Assembly: GCF_001506165.1 (NCBI RefSeq)
Contig: NZ_CP011427.1
Span: forward strand, 1,674,001 to 1,738,000
Length of the DNA stretch: 64,000 bases
Direction of reading: 5' to 3'
Source of the DNA: Pantoea vagans
Lineage (GTDB): Bacteria > Pseudomonadota > Gammaproteobacteria > Enterobacterales > Enterobacteriaceae
Both the position numbers and the translations under genes were made by a program. The notes beneath the pieces are model-generated. The model did no database searches, was not told the origin of the DNA, and saw only the letters and a program-made list of their open reading frames with translations. The stretch's first letter is position 1. The number at the start of each line of letters is the position of its first letter. Below, piece after piece: positions 28,401 through 39,920 of the stretch.

Positions 28401-29702
28401 ATGCGCGTAGTGATTCTTGGAAGTGGGGTTGTCGGGGTGGCAAGTGCATGGTATCTGGCACAGGCGGGGCATGAAGTCACGGTGATCGATCGCCAGCCCG
28501 CTGCCGCTCTGGAGACCAGTGCCGGTAACGCCGGGCAGATCTCCCCCGGCTATGCTGCGCCTTGGGCGGCACCGGGTGTGCCCTTGAAGGCTGTTAAATG
28601 GATGTTCCAGCGCCACGCGCCTCTGGCGGTTCGCCTCGATGGCAGTAAATTCCAGCTGGAGTGGATGTGGAATATGCTGCGCAATTGCGACATGCGCCAC
28701 TATCAAGAGAACAAAGGCCGCATGGTGCGGATTGCGGAATACAGCCGTGATTGCCTGAAAACCCTGCGTGCCACAACTGGCATTGCCTATGAAGGTCGAC
28801 AAGGCGGAACGCTACAGCTCTTCCGCACGCAGCAGCAGTTCGACAGTGCCAGCAAAGATATCGCCGTGTTGAAAGACGCTGGCGTGCCTTACGAGCTGCT
28901 GGAAGCACACCAGCTTCACAGTGTTGAACCGGCGTTAGCGGCCACCGCCCACAAACTCACTGGCGGTTTGCGTCTGCCGAATGATGAAACCGGTGACTGC
29001 CAACTCTTTACCCAACGCTTAGCGGATATGGCCGCCGCCGCTGGCGTGACCTTCCGCTACAACATGGAAGTGGATCAGTTGCTGCGCGAAGGTAATCGGA
29101 TCTACGGCGTGAAGTGTGGCGACGAAGTGATTAAAGCCGATGCCTACGTGGTGGCCTTTGGTTCCTATTCGACCGCGCTGCTCAAAGATATTATCGCCAT
29201 CCCGGTTTATCCGCTTAAAGGCTACTCACTCACCATCCCGATTAAGAATCCTGAGGCCGCACCGGTTTCCACAATTCTCGATGAGACCTACAAAGTGGCG
29301 GTAACGCGCTTTGACGATCGTATCCGCGTCGGTGGTATGGCGGAAATTGTTGGTTTTAACACCAAACTGACGCCAGCACGACGTGAAACGCTGGAGATGG
29401 TGGTCAGCGATCTTTATCCTGAAGGTGGTTTTGTTGAACAGGCCACGTTCTGGACCGGATTGCGCCCTATGACGCCAGACGGTACGCCGATTGTTGGGCG
29501 CACGCCGCTCTCCAATCTCTATCTCAATACCGGTCACGGTACGCTGGGATGGACCATGGCCTGTGGTTCCGGTCAGCTGTTGGCCGATTTGATTTCCGGT
29601 CAGAAACCGGCAATTGCTGCAGACGATCTCTCGGTGCTGCGCTATTTGCCAGGTTTCGAAGCCCATTCGTCGCCGTTGCGCAACGCTAACGCGGCGCGTT
29701 GA
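28401..29702 (+). CDS. dadA: D-amino acid dehydrogenase (quinone-linked)
   Basis: 433 residues (432 in E. coli). FAD-binding GSGVVG motif at the N-terminus ([19 protein letters not shown]) and the DadA signature [22 protein letters not shown]. It oxidises D-alanine to pyruvate at the inner face of the membrane. ATG 28401 has GAGGGG upstream and places the Rossmann motif at residue 7, the usual spacing; a longer frame from 28344 is rejected. First gene of dadAX. Confidence 0.96.
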   Translation: MRVVILGSGVVGVASAWYLAQAGHEVTVIDRQPAAALETSAGNAGQISPGYAAPWAAPGVPLKAVKWMFQRHAPLAVRLDGSKFQLEWMWNMLRNCDMRHYQENKGRMVRIAEYSRDCLKTLRATTGIAYEGRQGGTLQLFRTQQQFDSASKDIAVLKDAGVPYELLEAHQLHSVEPALAATAHKLTGGLRLPNDETGDCQLFTQRLADMAAAAGVTFRYNMEVDQLLREGNRIYGVKCGDEVIKADAYVVAFGSYSTALLKDIIAIPVYPLKGYSLTIPIKNPEAAPVSTILDETYKVAVTRFDDRIRVGGMAEIVGFNTKLTPARRETLEMVVSDLYPEGGFVEQATFWTGLRPMTPDGTPIVGRTPLSNLYLNTGHGTLGWTMACGSGQLLADLISGQKPAIAADDLSVLRYLPGFEAHSSPLRNANAAR

Positions 29703-29723
29703 GACCTCAGGGAGAGCACACGC

Positions 29724-30794
29724 ATGTCACGTCCTATTGGCGCAACCATCAATCAACAGGCGCTGAGCCACAATCTGGCGATTGTTCGTCAGGCGGCACC
29801 GCAGTCGCGTATCTGGTCGGTGGTGAAAGCCAACGCTTACGGACACGGAATCAGCCGCGTTTGGCAGAGCCTGGCGCAGACTGATGGTTTCGCGTTGCTG
29901 AACATGGAAGAAGCGATTCTGCTGCGCGAGCAGGGCTGGAAAAAGCCGATCCTGCTGCTGGAAGGTTTTTTCCATGCGGAAGATCTAACGCTGATTGATC
30001 GTTACCGTCTGACCACCAGCGTGCACAGTAACTGGCAAATCCAGGCGCTGGCGAAAGCCACGCTCTCGGCACCGATTGATATCTATCTGAAGATCAACAG
30101 CGGCATGAACCGCCTGGGCTTCCGACCTGAGCAGGCCCATGCGGCGTGGCAAAAACTGCGTGAACTACCAAATGTTGGCGAGATGACGCTGATGGCGCAC
30201 TTCGCCGATGCGGAAAATCCAGAAGGTTTGATTGAGCCAATGAAGCGGGTAGAGCTGGCAGCAGAAGGTCTCAACTGCCCACGTTCTCTTTCCAACTCGG
30301 CAGCAACCTTGTGGCATCCGGAAGCGCATTTTGACTGGTTACGGCCTGGCATCATTCTGTATGGTGCCTCCCCAAGCGGTGACTGGCAGGATATTGCCAG
30401 CACCGGCTTGCAACCAGTGATGACGCTGAGCAGTGAGATTATTGGCGTACAGCAACTCACTGCCGGTGACGGGGTGGGCTACGGCTATCGTTACCATGCC
30501 TCAGCTTCGCAGCGTATTGGTATTGTTGCCTGTGGCTACGCTGATGGCTATCCGCGACATGCGCCAACGGGCACGCCCGTGTCTGTTGAGGGTATTCGCA
30601 CCCAAACGCTGGGCGCGATTTCCATGGATATGATGATGATTGATCTTGAACCTTGTCCGCAGGCGGGAATCGGCTCGAAAGTGGAGCTATGGGGCAATCA
30701 GGTGAAAATCGATGAAGTCGCGAAAGCCGCGGGAACGGTGGGCTACGAGCTGATGTGTGCGCTCGCGCCCCGCGTGCCGGTTAGTGTTATTTAA
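29724..30794 (+). CDS. dadX: alanine racemase, catabolic
   Basis: 356 residues, equal to E. coli DadX. Fold III PLP enzyme: the cofactor Lys is K35 in SVVKANAYGHG and the second catalytic base is the Tyr in GDGVGYGYRYHA. It converts L-alanine to D-alanine for DadA. It starts 21 bases after dadA. The 3' end overlaps the convergent transporter gene by 8 bases. Assigned as dadX rather than alr because of the dadA linkage. Confidence 0.96.
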   Translation: MSRPIGATINQQALSHNLAIVRQAAPQSRIWSVVKANAYGHGISRVWQSLAQTDGFALLNMEEAILLREQGWKKPILLLEGFFHAEDLTLIDRYRLTTSVHSNWQIQALAKATLSAPIDIYLKINSGMNRLGFRPEQAHAAWQKLRELPNVGEMTLMAHFADAENPEGLIEPMKRVELAAEGLNCPRSLSNSAATLWHPEAHFDWLRPGIILYGASPSGDWQDIASTGLQPVMTLSSEIIGVQQLTAGDGVGYGYRYHASASQRIGIVACGYADGYPRHAPTGTPVSVEGIRTQTLGAISMDMMMIDLEPCPQAGIGSKVELWGNQVKIDEVAKAAGTVGYELMCALAPRVPVSVI

Positions 30795-31980
30795 GCGCGG
30801 TCACACTGCCGTGCATTTTCTTACTGCAGCGCCAGGCCATCAGTGCCAGCGCTGCACCTAATAGCATCATCAATGCCAGTGCCGATTTCTCCGCGACCGG
30901 TAATGCGACAATGATTAGACTGCCGCCTGCTCCACATGCCATCTGAATAAAGCCCTGTAAAGCGGCTGCCACACCGGCCTGCTGTTGATACGGCTCCAGC
31001 GCATAGCTGGTGGCAGGTCCGACCGTAAAGGCTAAGCCCGCTACCGAGACGGCTACCGGAATCATGTATAACGCCCAGTGAGTCTGCCATGCAGCAGGGA
31101 ATAGATGCATTCCAGCAACCAGTAAGATGGCGCCCACTAACATGGTGAAAAAGCCCATCGCCAGACAGAAGGGCCGCCCGGCTTTACGGATGGTTTTATT
31201 CACAAACGCACTGACCAACATGATCCAAAAACCGTTGGCACCAAAGGCAAACGAGAACTGCAGCGGCGTGAGGCCACCTTCGGTCATCAAAACATGCGGC
31301 GCGAGCGAAACATACGTCAGCACCATGCCCAGTGCACCGGCATTCGCAAAGGCAAACGCGAGGAAGCGCGGTTCGCGCGCAATCGCGGCATACTGTGCCA
31401 GCGGCAAACCTTTAACTCGCAGGGTATCCGCAGGGCGTGTTTCCGGCAGGAAGAACACCACTATCACACCAATCACCGCGGCATAACTGCACAGGAACCA
31501 GAACGGTGCACGCCAGCCGTAGGCTTCGGCAAGGATACCGCCCAGCAGCGGAGCAAGCGCCGGAACAATATTTAATGCGCCATTGAGAAAACCATAGGCG
31601 CGCGCGGCTTCATCGCCGCTTAAACGGTCGCGTACCCCACTAAAGGCGACAACCGCACTGCAACATACAGCACATCCCTGAATGAGTCGTGCCAGGAAGA
31701 AGATGGGCCACGCGGTGGCCGTCGCCGCATTAGCGCTGCCGATGATATAGAGCGCCAGCCCAATTAAAGCGATCGGCTTACGTCCATAATTATCGACTAA
31801 TGGCCCCGTCACCAACTGACCGATGCCCATCACCAGCAAAAACAGGGGAATGGTGGTCTGAATCAAACTGACCGGGCTGTTAAGGCCCTCAGCAATTTGC
31901 GGAAGTGTAGGGAGATAAAGATCAATACCAAGCGGCGCCAGCAGCACCAGGCTTAAAAGTAGCAGGGTAAATTTTTGCAT
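30787..31980 (-). CDS. Bcr/CflA-type multidrug efflux MFS transporter
   Basis: 397 residues with 12 predicted membrane segments. The first loop carries the drug:H+ antiporter motif GPLVDNYGRKPIALIG, and the first span has LLAPLGIDLYLPTLPQIA, typical of the Bcr/CflA family. A later block LNIVPALAPLLGGILAEAYGWRAPFWFL is also family-typical. It probably exports small hydrophobic compounds, but the substrate is unknown. In E. coli no such gene lies next to dadX. It overlaps the dadX 3' end by 8 bases. Confidence 0.88.
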   Translation of the reverse strand: MQKFTLLLLSLVLLAPLGIDLYLPTLPQIAEGLNSPVSLIQTTIPLFLLVMGIGQLVTGPLVDNYGRKPIALIGLALYIIGSANAATATAWPIFFLARLIQGCAVCCSAVVAFSGVRDRLSGDEAARAYGFLNGALNIVPALAPLLGGILAEAYGWRAPFWFLCSYAAVIGVIVVFFLPETRPADTLRVKGLPLAQYAAIAREPRFLAFAFANAGALGMVLTYVSLAPHVLMTEGGLTPLQFSFAFGANGFWIMLVSAFVNKTIRKAGRPFCLAMGFFTMLVGAILLVAGMHLFPAAWQTHWALYMIPVAVSVAGLAFTVGPATSYALEPYQQQAGVAAALQGFIQMACGAGGSLIIVALPVAEKSALALMMLLGAALALMAWRCSKKMHGSVTALK

Positions 31981-32048
31981 TACGAACCAGAAACAACCTG
32001 TTAAACAAGCGGGAAGGGTAAAGAGTTAGCAGAGAAAAGGGAAGGAAT

Positions 32049-32084
32049 AAAAAAACGATGTCTGCCGGTCGCGCACAGACATCG
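32049..32084 (-). terminator. Rho-independent terminator after wbaP
   Basis: CGATGTCTG (32056-32064) pairs with CAGACATCG (32076-32084). On the minus strand the stem is followed by a run of T (A run at 32049-32055), 12 bases past the wbaP stop. Confidence 0.9.
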
Positions 32085-32095
32085 CCTTTAGGGGA

Positions 32096-33562
32096 TTAGT
32101 AAGCGCCGTCGCGACGCAAGACTACGCCAGCCGTTTTAAACAGAATGGCGATATCAGTCCACAGTGCCCAGTTTTTCACATACCAGGAGTCGAAATAGAC
32201 GCGGGTATCGTAGTCAATATCGTTACGTCCACTAACCTGCCACAGGCCGGTCATGCCCGGTTTTGCCATCAGGTAATAATCCACATCACCTGCATAGCGT
32301 TCCAGTTCAGCTTCAATCACCGGACGCGGACCGACCAGACTCATTTCGCCGCGAATCACATTCCACAGTTGCGGCAGTTCATCCATGCTGGTTTTACGTA
32401 AGAAGCCGCCAATTTTGGTGATGCGCGGGTCGTTCTTCAGTTTGAAATCCCGATCCCATTCCGCACGTGCTTCCTCGCTGGTCGCCAGCAGATTTTGCAG
32501 CACTTCTTGCGAGTTGGTGACCATTGAGCGGAATTTCAGGCATTTAAATTTCTTGCCATCCTGTCCAACACGTTCGTGACCATAAATCGCATTTCCCCCA
32601 TCGCGTTTCACCATGGCGCACAGCAGGCCGAATACCGGAGCCAGGAACAGCAGCAACAGGGATGCCACCACAATATCGAAGGCACGCTTGAGGAAACGAG
32701 ATGAGCGCTTTGCCAGGTTGTTGCTGACGCGCAAAATCATCACTTCATGGCTGAAGATGAAAGACATATCCGTGCCGTAAAGGGGCACGCCGCGCAGAGT
32801 AGGTATAACGGAAATTGAACGACATTTCATTTTAGAGAGGAACTTTAGCCATTTATCGCGCACCACTTGCTGTTCAAATTCAGTGGCGACGATAAATTGC
32901 GTGTTGTCACGGTCCATGGTTTGCCAGTTGATATCTTTCCAGGTAATCACCGGCACGCCATTAACATTGTCAGGACGGTTTTCATCTTCCAGTGAAATGA
33001 ACGCCTGCACGTTATAGCCAAGGATCTCTTCACTCTGCAACGCAGCGTAAGCTTCCATGGCATTTTTACCCGAACCAATAATGATGGTTTCTTTCTGCCA
33101 TTGACCCGCACGGTTTATGGCGCGTTTCACCACGGCACGCATCAGTGGCAACAGCAACAGAGCGTAAGTCCAGCTAAACACCCACACCATGCGCGAGAAA
33201 TCCCATTTGGAGAAGGCGATCAGTGCCAAATCCAGCAGTGAGAACACGAACAGGGTTTTTACAATTTCTTTCAACTCGAACCAGAAGGGTTTGCGATAAG
33301 TGTAATGACGCATACGCACCCAAAACCAGGCGGTGCAAAGAACCGATAGCCCGAGTTGTGCGATAAAGCGGTATTCGATTTGCTGCGGCGGAATAAAGGT
33401 GTCCAGTTCTCCCCAAATACCCTGAACGGTGGCCGCAGATAAGAACAATGCCAGATTTAATGCAATTAAATCTGAGAAACTTAAAGCGACTTTCGCGATG
33501 AGATTTTTACGCAGTCCGCTCCATGAGCGGGTTGCATTATTCATTACCAATGTACTTGCCAT
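32096..33562 (-). CDS. wbaP: undecaprenyl-phosphate galactose phosphotransferase WbaP
   Basis: 488 residues, about a dozen longer than Salmonella WbaP and Erwinia AmsG. An N-terminal membrane region of about four spans, a Rossmann-like middle domain (IIIGSGKNAMEAYAALQSEE) and the C-terminal bacterial sugar transferase domain. The latter has FKCLKFRSMV, DELPQLWNVIRGEMSLVGPRP and KPGMTGLWQVSGRNDIDYDTR. It moves galactose-1-phosphate from UDP-galactose to undecaprenyl phosphate, the first step of exopolysaccharide or O-antigen repeat assembly. It is unusual in standing alone, away from a polysaccharide cluster. An alternative start is six codons in. Confidence 0.93.
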   Translation of the reverse strand: MASTLVMNNATRSWSGLRKNLIAKVALSFSDLIALNLALFLSAATVQGIWGELDTFIPPQQIEYRFIAQLGLSVLCTAWFWVRMRHYTYRKPFWFELKEIVKTLFVFSLLDLALIAFSKWDFSRMVWVFSWTYALLLLPLMRAVVKRAINRAGQWQKETIIIGSGKNAMEAYAALQSEEILGYNVQAFISLEDENRPDNVNGVPVITWKDINWQTMDRDNTQFIVATEFEQQVVRDKWLKFLSKMKCRSISVIPTLRGVPLYGTDMSFIFSHEVMILRVSNNLAKRSSRFLKRAFDIVVASLLLLFLAPVFGLLCAMVKRDGGNAIYGHERVGQDGKKFKCLKFRSMVTNSQEVLQNLLATSEEARAEWDRDFKLKNDPRITKIGGFLRKTSMDELPQLWNVIRGEMSLVGPRPVIEAELERYAGDVDYYLMAKPGMTGLWQVSGRNDIDYDTRVYFDSWYVKNWALWTDIAILFKTAGVVLRRDGAY

Positions 33563-33939
33563 AAAACCTGCTCTCTTTTCTTAAGTAAAAGATGGCCTGA
33601 CCAGAATCAAGTACGCGCTCAGGTGTGGTCCGCTGAAACAGGAAAGAATTTATTTTTCAGCGCGATATGAATCAAAACTGCCACAAGCGCTGCACCGAAA
33701 GGACCGTTTGAGACGTGAATTGCGTCACAAAAAGCTGCAGCAACGTTTAAGAGTATGCAGGAGTTATTTGACAGAGTTAATATGGAAATAGTCTGAAAAG
33801 GAAATAAATGACTAAAGAAATTATGAGCTATCGAATTGAATTATAAGGTTAAAAGTAAAAAATCCGACGATAGAACGCTTCATTTTAAGACTGCTTTTAG
33901 GAATGACCGCCATACGAAGCGGATGGCGGTATGGAAAAA
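33563..33939. other. 377-bp gap upstream of wbaP
   Basis: It must hold the wbaP promoter. No JUMPstart or clear RcsAB box was seen. A 12-codon + strand frame (33808-33846, MTKEIMSYRIEL) has AAGGAAAT just before its ATG, but nothing else supports it. ACCGCCAT (33906-33913) and ATGGCGGT (33923-33930) form a hairpin just past the end of the 77-codon gene; it lacks a T run. Confidence 0.35.
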
Positions 33940-34173
33940 TCAGGCAGGTTTTTTTAATACCCAGCGGTCTTGCTGCTTGTCATAGTGTCCGATCGCCAGA
34001 TCGATGGGTTCGCCATCAATCCACGCCAGCACACTGGTGTCATGATCCCAGCCGTCGAGTTGGTAACTCAGGCCGGGGTTGGTATTGCAGGGAATGCTGA
34101 CGGTCTCTAAATTTTCAGCATTCAGTTCTGCATCAACGATCTCGTAACGACCAATCTTTACCACGTGTCCCAT
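33940..34173 (-). CDS. hypothetical protein, 77 residues
   Basis: I do not recognise a family. The frame from ATG 34173 has GGAG upstream with 6-base spacing and encodes a small, acidic, soluble protein. It has no signal peptide or membrane segment. Its middle part is rich in Asp and Trp (QLDGWDHDTSVLAWIDGEPIDL as outline). A longer in-frame GTG start at 34221 would add 16 residues. It lies 77 bases downstream of cvrA on the same strand and may be cotranscribed with it. No counterpart next to cvrA is known to me in E. coli. Confidence 0.65.
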   Translation of the reverse strand: MGHVVKIGRYEIVDAELNAENLETVSIPCNTNPGLSYQLDGWDHDTSVLAWIDGEPIDLAIGHYDKQQDRWVLKKPA

Positions 34174-34250
34174 CCTATTCTCCCGTTTATGCTGGGTGGA
34201 ATAGTGATCATAGTCGCTCACGCGCAGTTTGGGGGTTAAAGCGCTTCGGA

Positions 34251-35978
34251 TTACTCTTTGTCTTCCATGACGCGCACACCAATTTTAACGATTTGGTTAT
34301 CTTCTTTTTCGGCGACGGTCCAGGTCAGTTGATTCCACTCCACCTGGTCACCCACCACCGGCGTGCTGCCAAGTAACCCCATAACGAGTTGGCCGAGTGA
34401 CTGCTGATCGTTGGTCTCTTCGTCTAACTCTAAACCGTAAATCTGCGCCACATCGCGCAATCGTGCCTCGGCATCGAGAATGAAGTCCCCGAAGAAGCGT
34501 TGGTCGAGGGCTACAGGCGGTGACTGGCTAAACATTTTACCCAATGCGGGCAAATCACGCTCGCGACCAATAACGCACAACACATCGCCTTCTTTGAGGC
34601 GCGTGCTGCCATTCGGATGCATCAGTGCATTGTCGCGGAACAGCGCAGCGATGCGTGTCTCGCGTGGCATCTGTAAGTCTCGTAGCGCCGCGCCGACACA
34701 CCACTTGTCCGCACCAAGCTGGTAGACAAACTGTTCCCACGGGTTTTCCGGATGGATATCCAGCCCTACACGGCTAATCGGTGAAGCGGTAGGGGGTACC
34801 ACGACTTTGGCGCGTTTAGCGGCATAACCGAGTGACGTGCCCTGCAGCATCAATGACACTAACACCACGAAGAAAGCGATGTTGAAGTAGAGCTTGGAAT
34901 TTTCCATGCCCGCCATCATCGGGAACACTGCAAGGATGATCGGCACCGCGCCGCGTAACCCCACCCAACTGATGAAGATACGCTCACGTCCGGTAAACCC
35001 TTTGAATGGCAGCAGACCGACCAGAATGGATAGCGGGCGCGCCACCAGAATCAGCCACAGTGACAGAATCATCGCGGGTACCGCGATGTGCCACAAATCG
35101 GAAGGGGTGACCAACAAACCGAGCACGATAAACATGCCAATCTGGCTGAGCCATGCCATGCCGTCGAAGGTTTGCAGAATGCCGTGACGGTTACGGATTG
35201 GGCTGTTGCCTAACAGGAAGCCACAAAGGTAAACAGCCAGAATGCCGCTGCCTTCCATCACCGTGGTCAAAGCGAAAACAATGATGCCGCCGCTGACGGC
35301 CAGCAGAGGATATAAACCCTGTGCCAGATTAATACGGTTAATTAACTGCTGCAGTGCCCAGCCGCCGCCCAATCCCAGCACAATGCCAAGACCAAACTGC
35401 TGCACCAGGTGTACCACAAACATCCAGCTTAAACCGGTCTGGCCCTGCTGAATCATGTCGATCAGCGTGATGGTGAGAAACACCGCCATCGGGTCGTTAC
35501 TGCCCGATTCAATTTCTAACGTTGAGCTGACACGCTCATTAAGCCCTTTATCGCCCAGCAGCGAGAATACGGCTGCGGCGTCGGTAGAGCCAATGATGGC
35601 GCCAATCAGGAAACCTTGCATCAAATCGAGCTTGAACAGCCAGGCAGCCGCCACACCGGTTAAGCCCGCGGTGATCATCACGCCAACGGTGGCTAATGAC
35701 AACGCTGGACCCAGAGCGACCTTGAACGAACTGGCTTTGGTCCGCATGCCGCCATCCAGCAGAATGATGGCCAGCGCAAGGTTGGAGACCAGGTAGGCCA
35801 CGGGATAATTATCAAAGGCGATGCCGCCGATACCGTCAACACCCGCCAGCATGCCAAGCGCGAGGAATATCACCAAAATCGGGATGCCAAGGCGAGATGA
35901 GAACGAACTCAGAAGAATACTTGCTGCAACCAGCACGGAACCAATAATGAACAAACTGTAAATCATGCTGGCATTCAA
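34251..35978 (-). CDS. cvrA: K+/H+ antiporter CvrA (NhaP2 family)
   Basis: 575 residues (578 in E. coli CvrA/NhaP2). The CPA1-type antiporter domain spans about residues 1-390 with 12-13 membrane segments; ion-pathway motifs include [12 protein letters not shown] and [14 protein letters not shown] TrkA_C (RCK_C) domain (about 400-480) and a CorC/HlyC-type C-terminal domain follow. It exports potassium in exchange for protons and supports volume regulation at low osmolarity. In E. coli it follows dadX directly; here three genes lie between. Confidence 0.95.
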   Translation of the reverse strand: MNASMIYSLFIIGSVLVAASILLSSFSSRLGIPILVIFLALGMLAGVDGIGGIAFDNYPVAYLVSNLALAIILLDGGMRTKASSFKVALGPALSLATVGVMITAGLTGVAAAWLFKLDLMQGFLIGAIIGSTDAAAVFSLLGDKGLNERVSSTLEIESGSNDPMAVFLTITLIDMIQQGQTGLSWMFVVHLVQQFGLGIVLGLGGGWALQQLINRINLAQGLYPLLAVSGGIIVFALTTVMEGSGILAVYLCGFLLGNSPIRNRHGILQTFDGMAWLSQIGMFIVLGLLVTPSDLWHIAVPAMILSLWLILVARPLSILVGLLPFKGFTGRERIFISWVGLRGAVPIILAVFPMMAGMENSKLYFNIAFFVVLVSLMLQGTSLGYAAKRAKVVVPPTASPISRVGLDIHPENPWEQFVYQLGADKWCVGAALRDLQMPRETRIAALFRDNALMHPNGSTRLKEGDVLCVIGRERDLPALGKMFSQSPPVALDQRFFGDFILDAEARLRDVAQIYGLELDEETNDQQSLGQLVMGLLGSTPVVGDQVEWNQLTWTVAEKEDNQIVKIGVRVMEDKE

Positions 35979-36181
35979 CGGCGTTCTCCTGCGCTAACGG
36001 ACGGATAAAACAAACTGCGGGGATAATCACACAGACAAGCTGAAAAGATAATGCCTTATCAATAGCTTGTCAGCGCTTAATTCAACATTTTTTCAATCTA
36101 ACGAGCACTATCCCATAGATGGTTAAGTTTGTGTGAAAAATCAGCGGGAGTTTCAGGTAAATGAGAGCGGGCGCGGAAAAG

Positions 36182-36204
36182 AAAAAGCCGGTCAGTGACC
36201 GGCT
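36182..36204 (-). terminator. terminator after yeaH
   Basis: AGCCGGTCA (36186-36194) pairs with TGACCGGCT (36196-36204). On the minus strand a T-rich tract follows, 7 bases past the yeaH stop. Confidence 0.75.
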
Positions 36205-36210
36205 CGGATA

Positions 36211-37578
<1,368 letters not shown>

Positions 37579-39513
37579 TTATGAAGATTTACGCACGCGC
37601 AGATACCATTCACACAGCAGGCGCACCTGCTTGCGGGTATAGCCTTTCTCCATCATGCGGTCGACAAAATCATCGTGTTTTTTCTGTTCGTCCGTTGAGG
37701 TCTTGGTATTGAACGAAATCACCGGCAGCAGCTCTTCGGTATTGGAGAACATTTTCTTCTCAATGACCGTGCGCAGTTTTTCGTAACTGGTCCAGTTTGG
37801 ATTACGTCCACTATTCTGCGCACGAGCACGCAGCACAAAGTTGACGATCTCGTTACGGAAATCTTTCGGGTTACTGATCCCGGCAGGTTTCTCGATCTTT
37901 TCCAGCTCGGCGTTCAGTGATTCGCGGTCAAACAGCTGTCCGGTATCGGGATCGCGATACTCTTGATCCTGAATCCAGAAATCAGCGTAGGTGACATAGC
38001 GGTCAAAGATGTTCTGACCATATTCAGAGTAAGATTCCAGATAAGCCGTCTGAATCTCTTTACCAATAAACTCGGCATATTTCGGGATCAGATAGCCTTT
38101 CAGGTGCTCAAGGTACTTCTCAGCCAGATCCTGCGGGAACTGCTCACGCTCAATCTGTTGCTCCAGCACGTAGAACAGGTGTACCGGGTTGGCGGCCACT
38201 TCAGCGTGGTCAAAGTTAAAGACGCGCGACAGAATCTTAAAGGCAAAACGGGTCGACAGACCGTTCATACCCTCATCCACCCCCGCGTAGTCATGATACT
38301 CCTGCCAGGATTTCGCTTTCGGGTCGGTATCTTTCAGGCTCTCACCGTCATACACCCGCATTTTGGAATAGATGCTGGAGTTTTCCGGATCTTTCAGGCG
38401 TGACAGGATCGAGAAGCGTGCCAGGGTTTCCAGCGTGCCTGGGGCGCAAGGTGCGGTGGTCAACTCACTGTGATTAAGCAGCTTGTCATAAATTTTGATC
38501 TCTTCCGACACACGTAAGCAGTACGGCACTTTGACGATGTATACGCGGTCAAGGAAGGCTTCATTGTTCTTGTTGTTGCGGAACGTCACCCACTCAGATT
38601 CGTTGGAGTGCGCCAGGATGATGCCATTAAACGGCAGGGCAGAGATGCCCTCAGTACCGTTATAGTTACCTTCCTGAGTGGCGGTCAGCAGCGGATGCAG
38701 CACTTTAATCGGTGCTTTGAACATCTCAACAAATTCCATGATGCCTTGGTTTGCCCGGCACAGTGCGCCAGAGTAGCCGTAAGCATCCGGATCGTTTTGC
38801 GCGTGGTTTTCCAGTTTACGGATGTCGACTTTACCGACCAGCGCAGAGATATCCTGGTTGTTCTCATCACCCGGTTCCGTTTTGGCAATGGCGACCTGTT
38901 CCAGAATAGAAGGCCAGACCTTCACCACTTTGAAACGGGTGATATCGCCACCAAAGTCATGCAGGCGTTTCGCGGCCCACGGAGACATGATGGTGCCCAG
39001 GTAACGCCGCGGTACGCCATACTCTTTTTCCAGAATATTGGCATCTTCCTGCGGGTTGAACAGGCAAAGTGGGTGGTCATTCACCGGGCTACGTTCGCCT
39101 TCGGCACTCAGCACGTAAATCGGAACGCGCTGCATTAACGCTTTCAAGCGCTCGGCGAGGGACGACTTACCGCCACCGACCGGTCCCAGTAAATAGAGGA
39201 TTTGTTTCTTCTCTTCCAGGCCTTGCGCAGCATGTTTCAGGTAAGAGACGATCTGTTCAATCGCTTCCTCCATACCATAAAACTCTTCGAAGGCGGGATA
39301 ACGCCCCATGACGCGGTTAGAGAAGATTCTGGAAAGGCGTGGCTCTTGCGCCGTATCAACCATTACTGGCTCACCGATAGCCATCAATAGTCGTTCTGCA
39401 GCGTTGGCGTATGCACTGCGATCCTGCTTACAGACAGCAAGGAACTCCTGCAGTGTGAACTCTTCGTCCTTGGCAGCTTCATAGCGCTGACGATAGTGAT
39501 CGAATATATTCAT
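37579..39513 (-). CDS. yeaG: YeaG, PrkA-family serine protein kinase
   Basis: 644 residues, equal to E. coli YeaG. N-terminal AAA-type domain with Walker A LLGPVGGGKSS (about residues 108-118), and a C-terminal PrkA kinase-like domain. In E. coli it is reported to act in survival under sustained nitrogen starvation and to be induced through NtrC and RpoS. First gene of yeaGH. A sigma-54 promoter sequence lies about 90 bases upstream. Confidence 0.95.
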   Translation of the reverse strand: MNIFDHYRQRYEAAKDEEFTLQEFLAVCKQDRSAYANAAERLLMAIGEPVMVDTAQEPRLSRIFSNRVMGRYPAFEEFYGMEEAIEQIVSYLKHAAQGLEEKKQILYLLGPVGGGKSSLAERLKALMQRVPIYVLSAEGERSPVNDHPLCLFNPQEDANILEKEYGVPRRYLGTIMSPWAAKRLHDFGGDITRFKVVKVWPSILEQVAIAKTEPGDENNQDISALVGKVDIRKLENHAQNDPDAYGYSGALCRANQGIMEFVEMFKAPIKVLHPLLTATQEGNYNGTEGISALPFNGIILAHSNESEWVTFRNNKNNEAFLDRVYIVKVPYCLRVSEEIKIYDKLLNHSELTTAPCAPGTLETLARFSILSRLKDPENSSIYSKMRVYDGESLKDTDPKAKSWQEYHDYAGVDEGMNGLSTRFAFKILSRVFNFDHAEVAANPVHLFYVLEQQIEREQFPQDLAEKYLEHLKGYLIPKYAEFIGKEIQTAYLESYSEYGQNIFDRYVTYADFWIQDQEYRDPDTGQLFDRESLNAELEKIEKPAGISNPKDFRNEIVNFVLRARAQNSGRNPNWTSYEKLRTVIEKKMFSNTEELLPVISFNTKTSTDEQKKHDDFVDRMMEKGYTRKQVRLLCEWYLRVRKSS

Positions 39514-39602
39514 AGCGATGCCCGTCCTTTCGTTTTTAGCACAGGTAAAGGAGCGAAATTAGATACGTTTGCAGCTCCCGGAAGATATTCTTTATTGAGT
39601 AC

Positions 39603-39618
39603 AGCAACCCTTATGCCA
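39603..39618 (-). promoter_or_regulatory. sigma-54 promoter of yeaGH
   Basis: On the minus strand the sequence reads TGGCAT-AAGGG-TTGCT. It matches the RpoN consensus TGGCAC-N5-TTGCW at all but one position, with exact -24/-12 spacing. The implied transcription start would be near 39592, giving a leader of about 80 bases before yeaG. yeaGH is a known NtrC/sigma-54 target in E. coli. No clear NtrC enhancer was identified in the rest of this 407-bp gap (39514-39920), which otherwise holds no gene. Confidence 0.8.
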
Positions 39619-39920
39619 ACCTGACGTTTTTTTATCGGGATACACAATTCTTATGGTTACTCTGCTCGAACTAAAAGTCTCGTCTTACTTTTAACTGTAG
39701 AAGGCATTCAGAAAACCTGCAGCCACTTTTCACCTTATTTAGCGATATATCAATAACAAAGTCTCATAAGCGCTAAGGCAATCCGTTGGTACGTGCTGGC
39801 TGATGAAATGCCTCAGACAATTCCGCTGGGGTGATAAACATCCCTGATTTAACATTAACCCAAAGCAAAAAATTGGTTAGACTCTGCGTGTGATTGTTAT
39901 ATTTATGGACTGAATAAATT

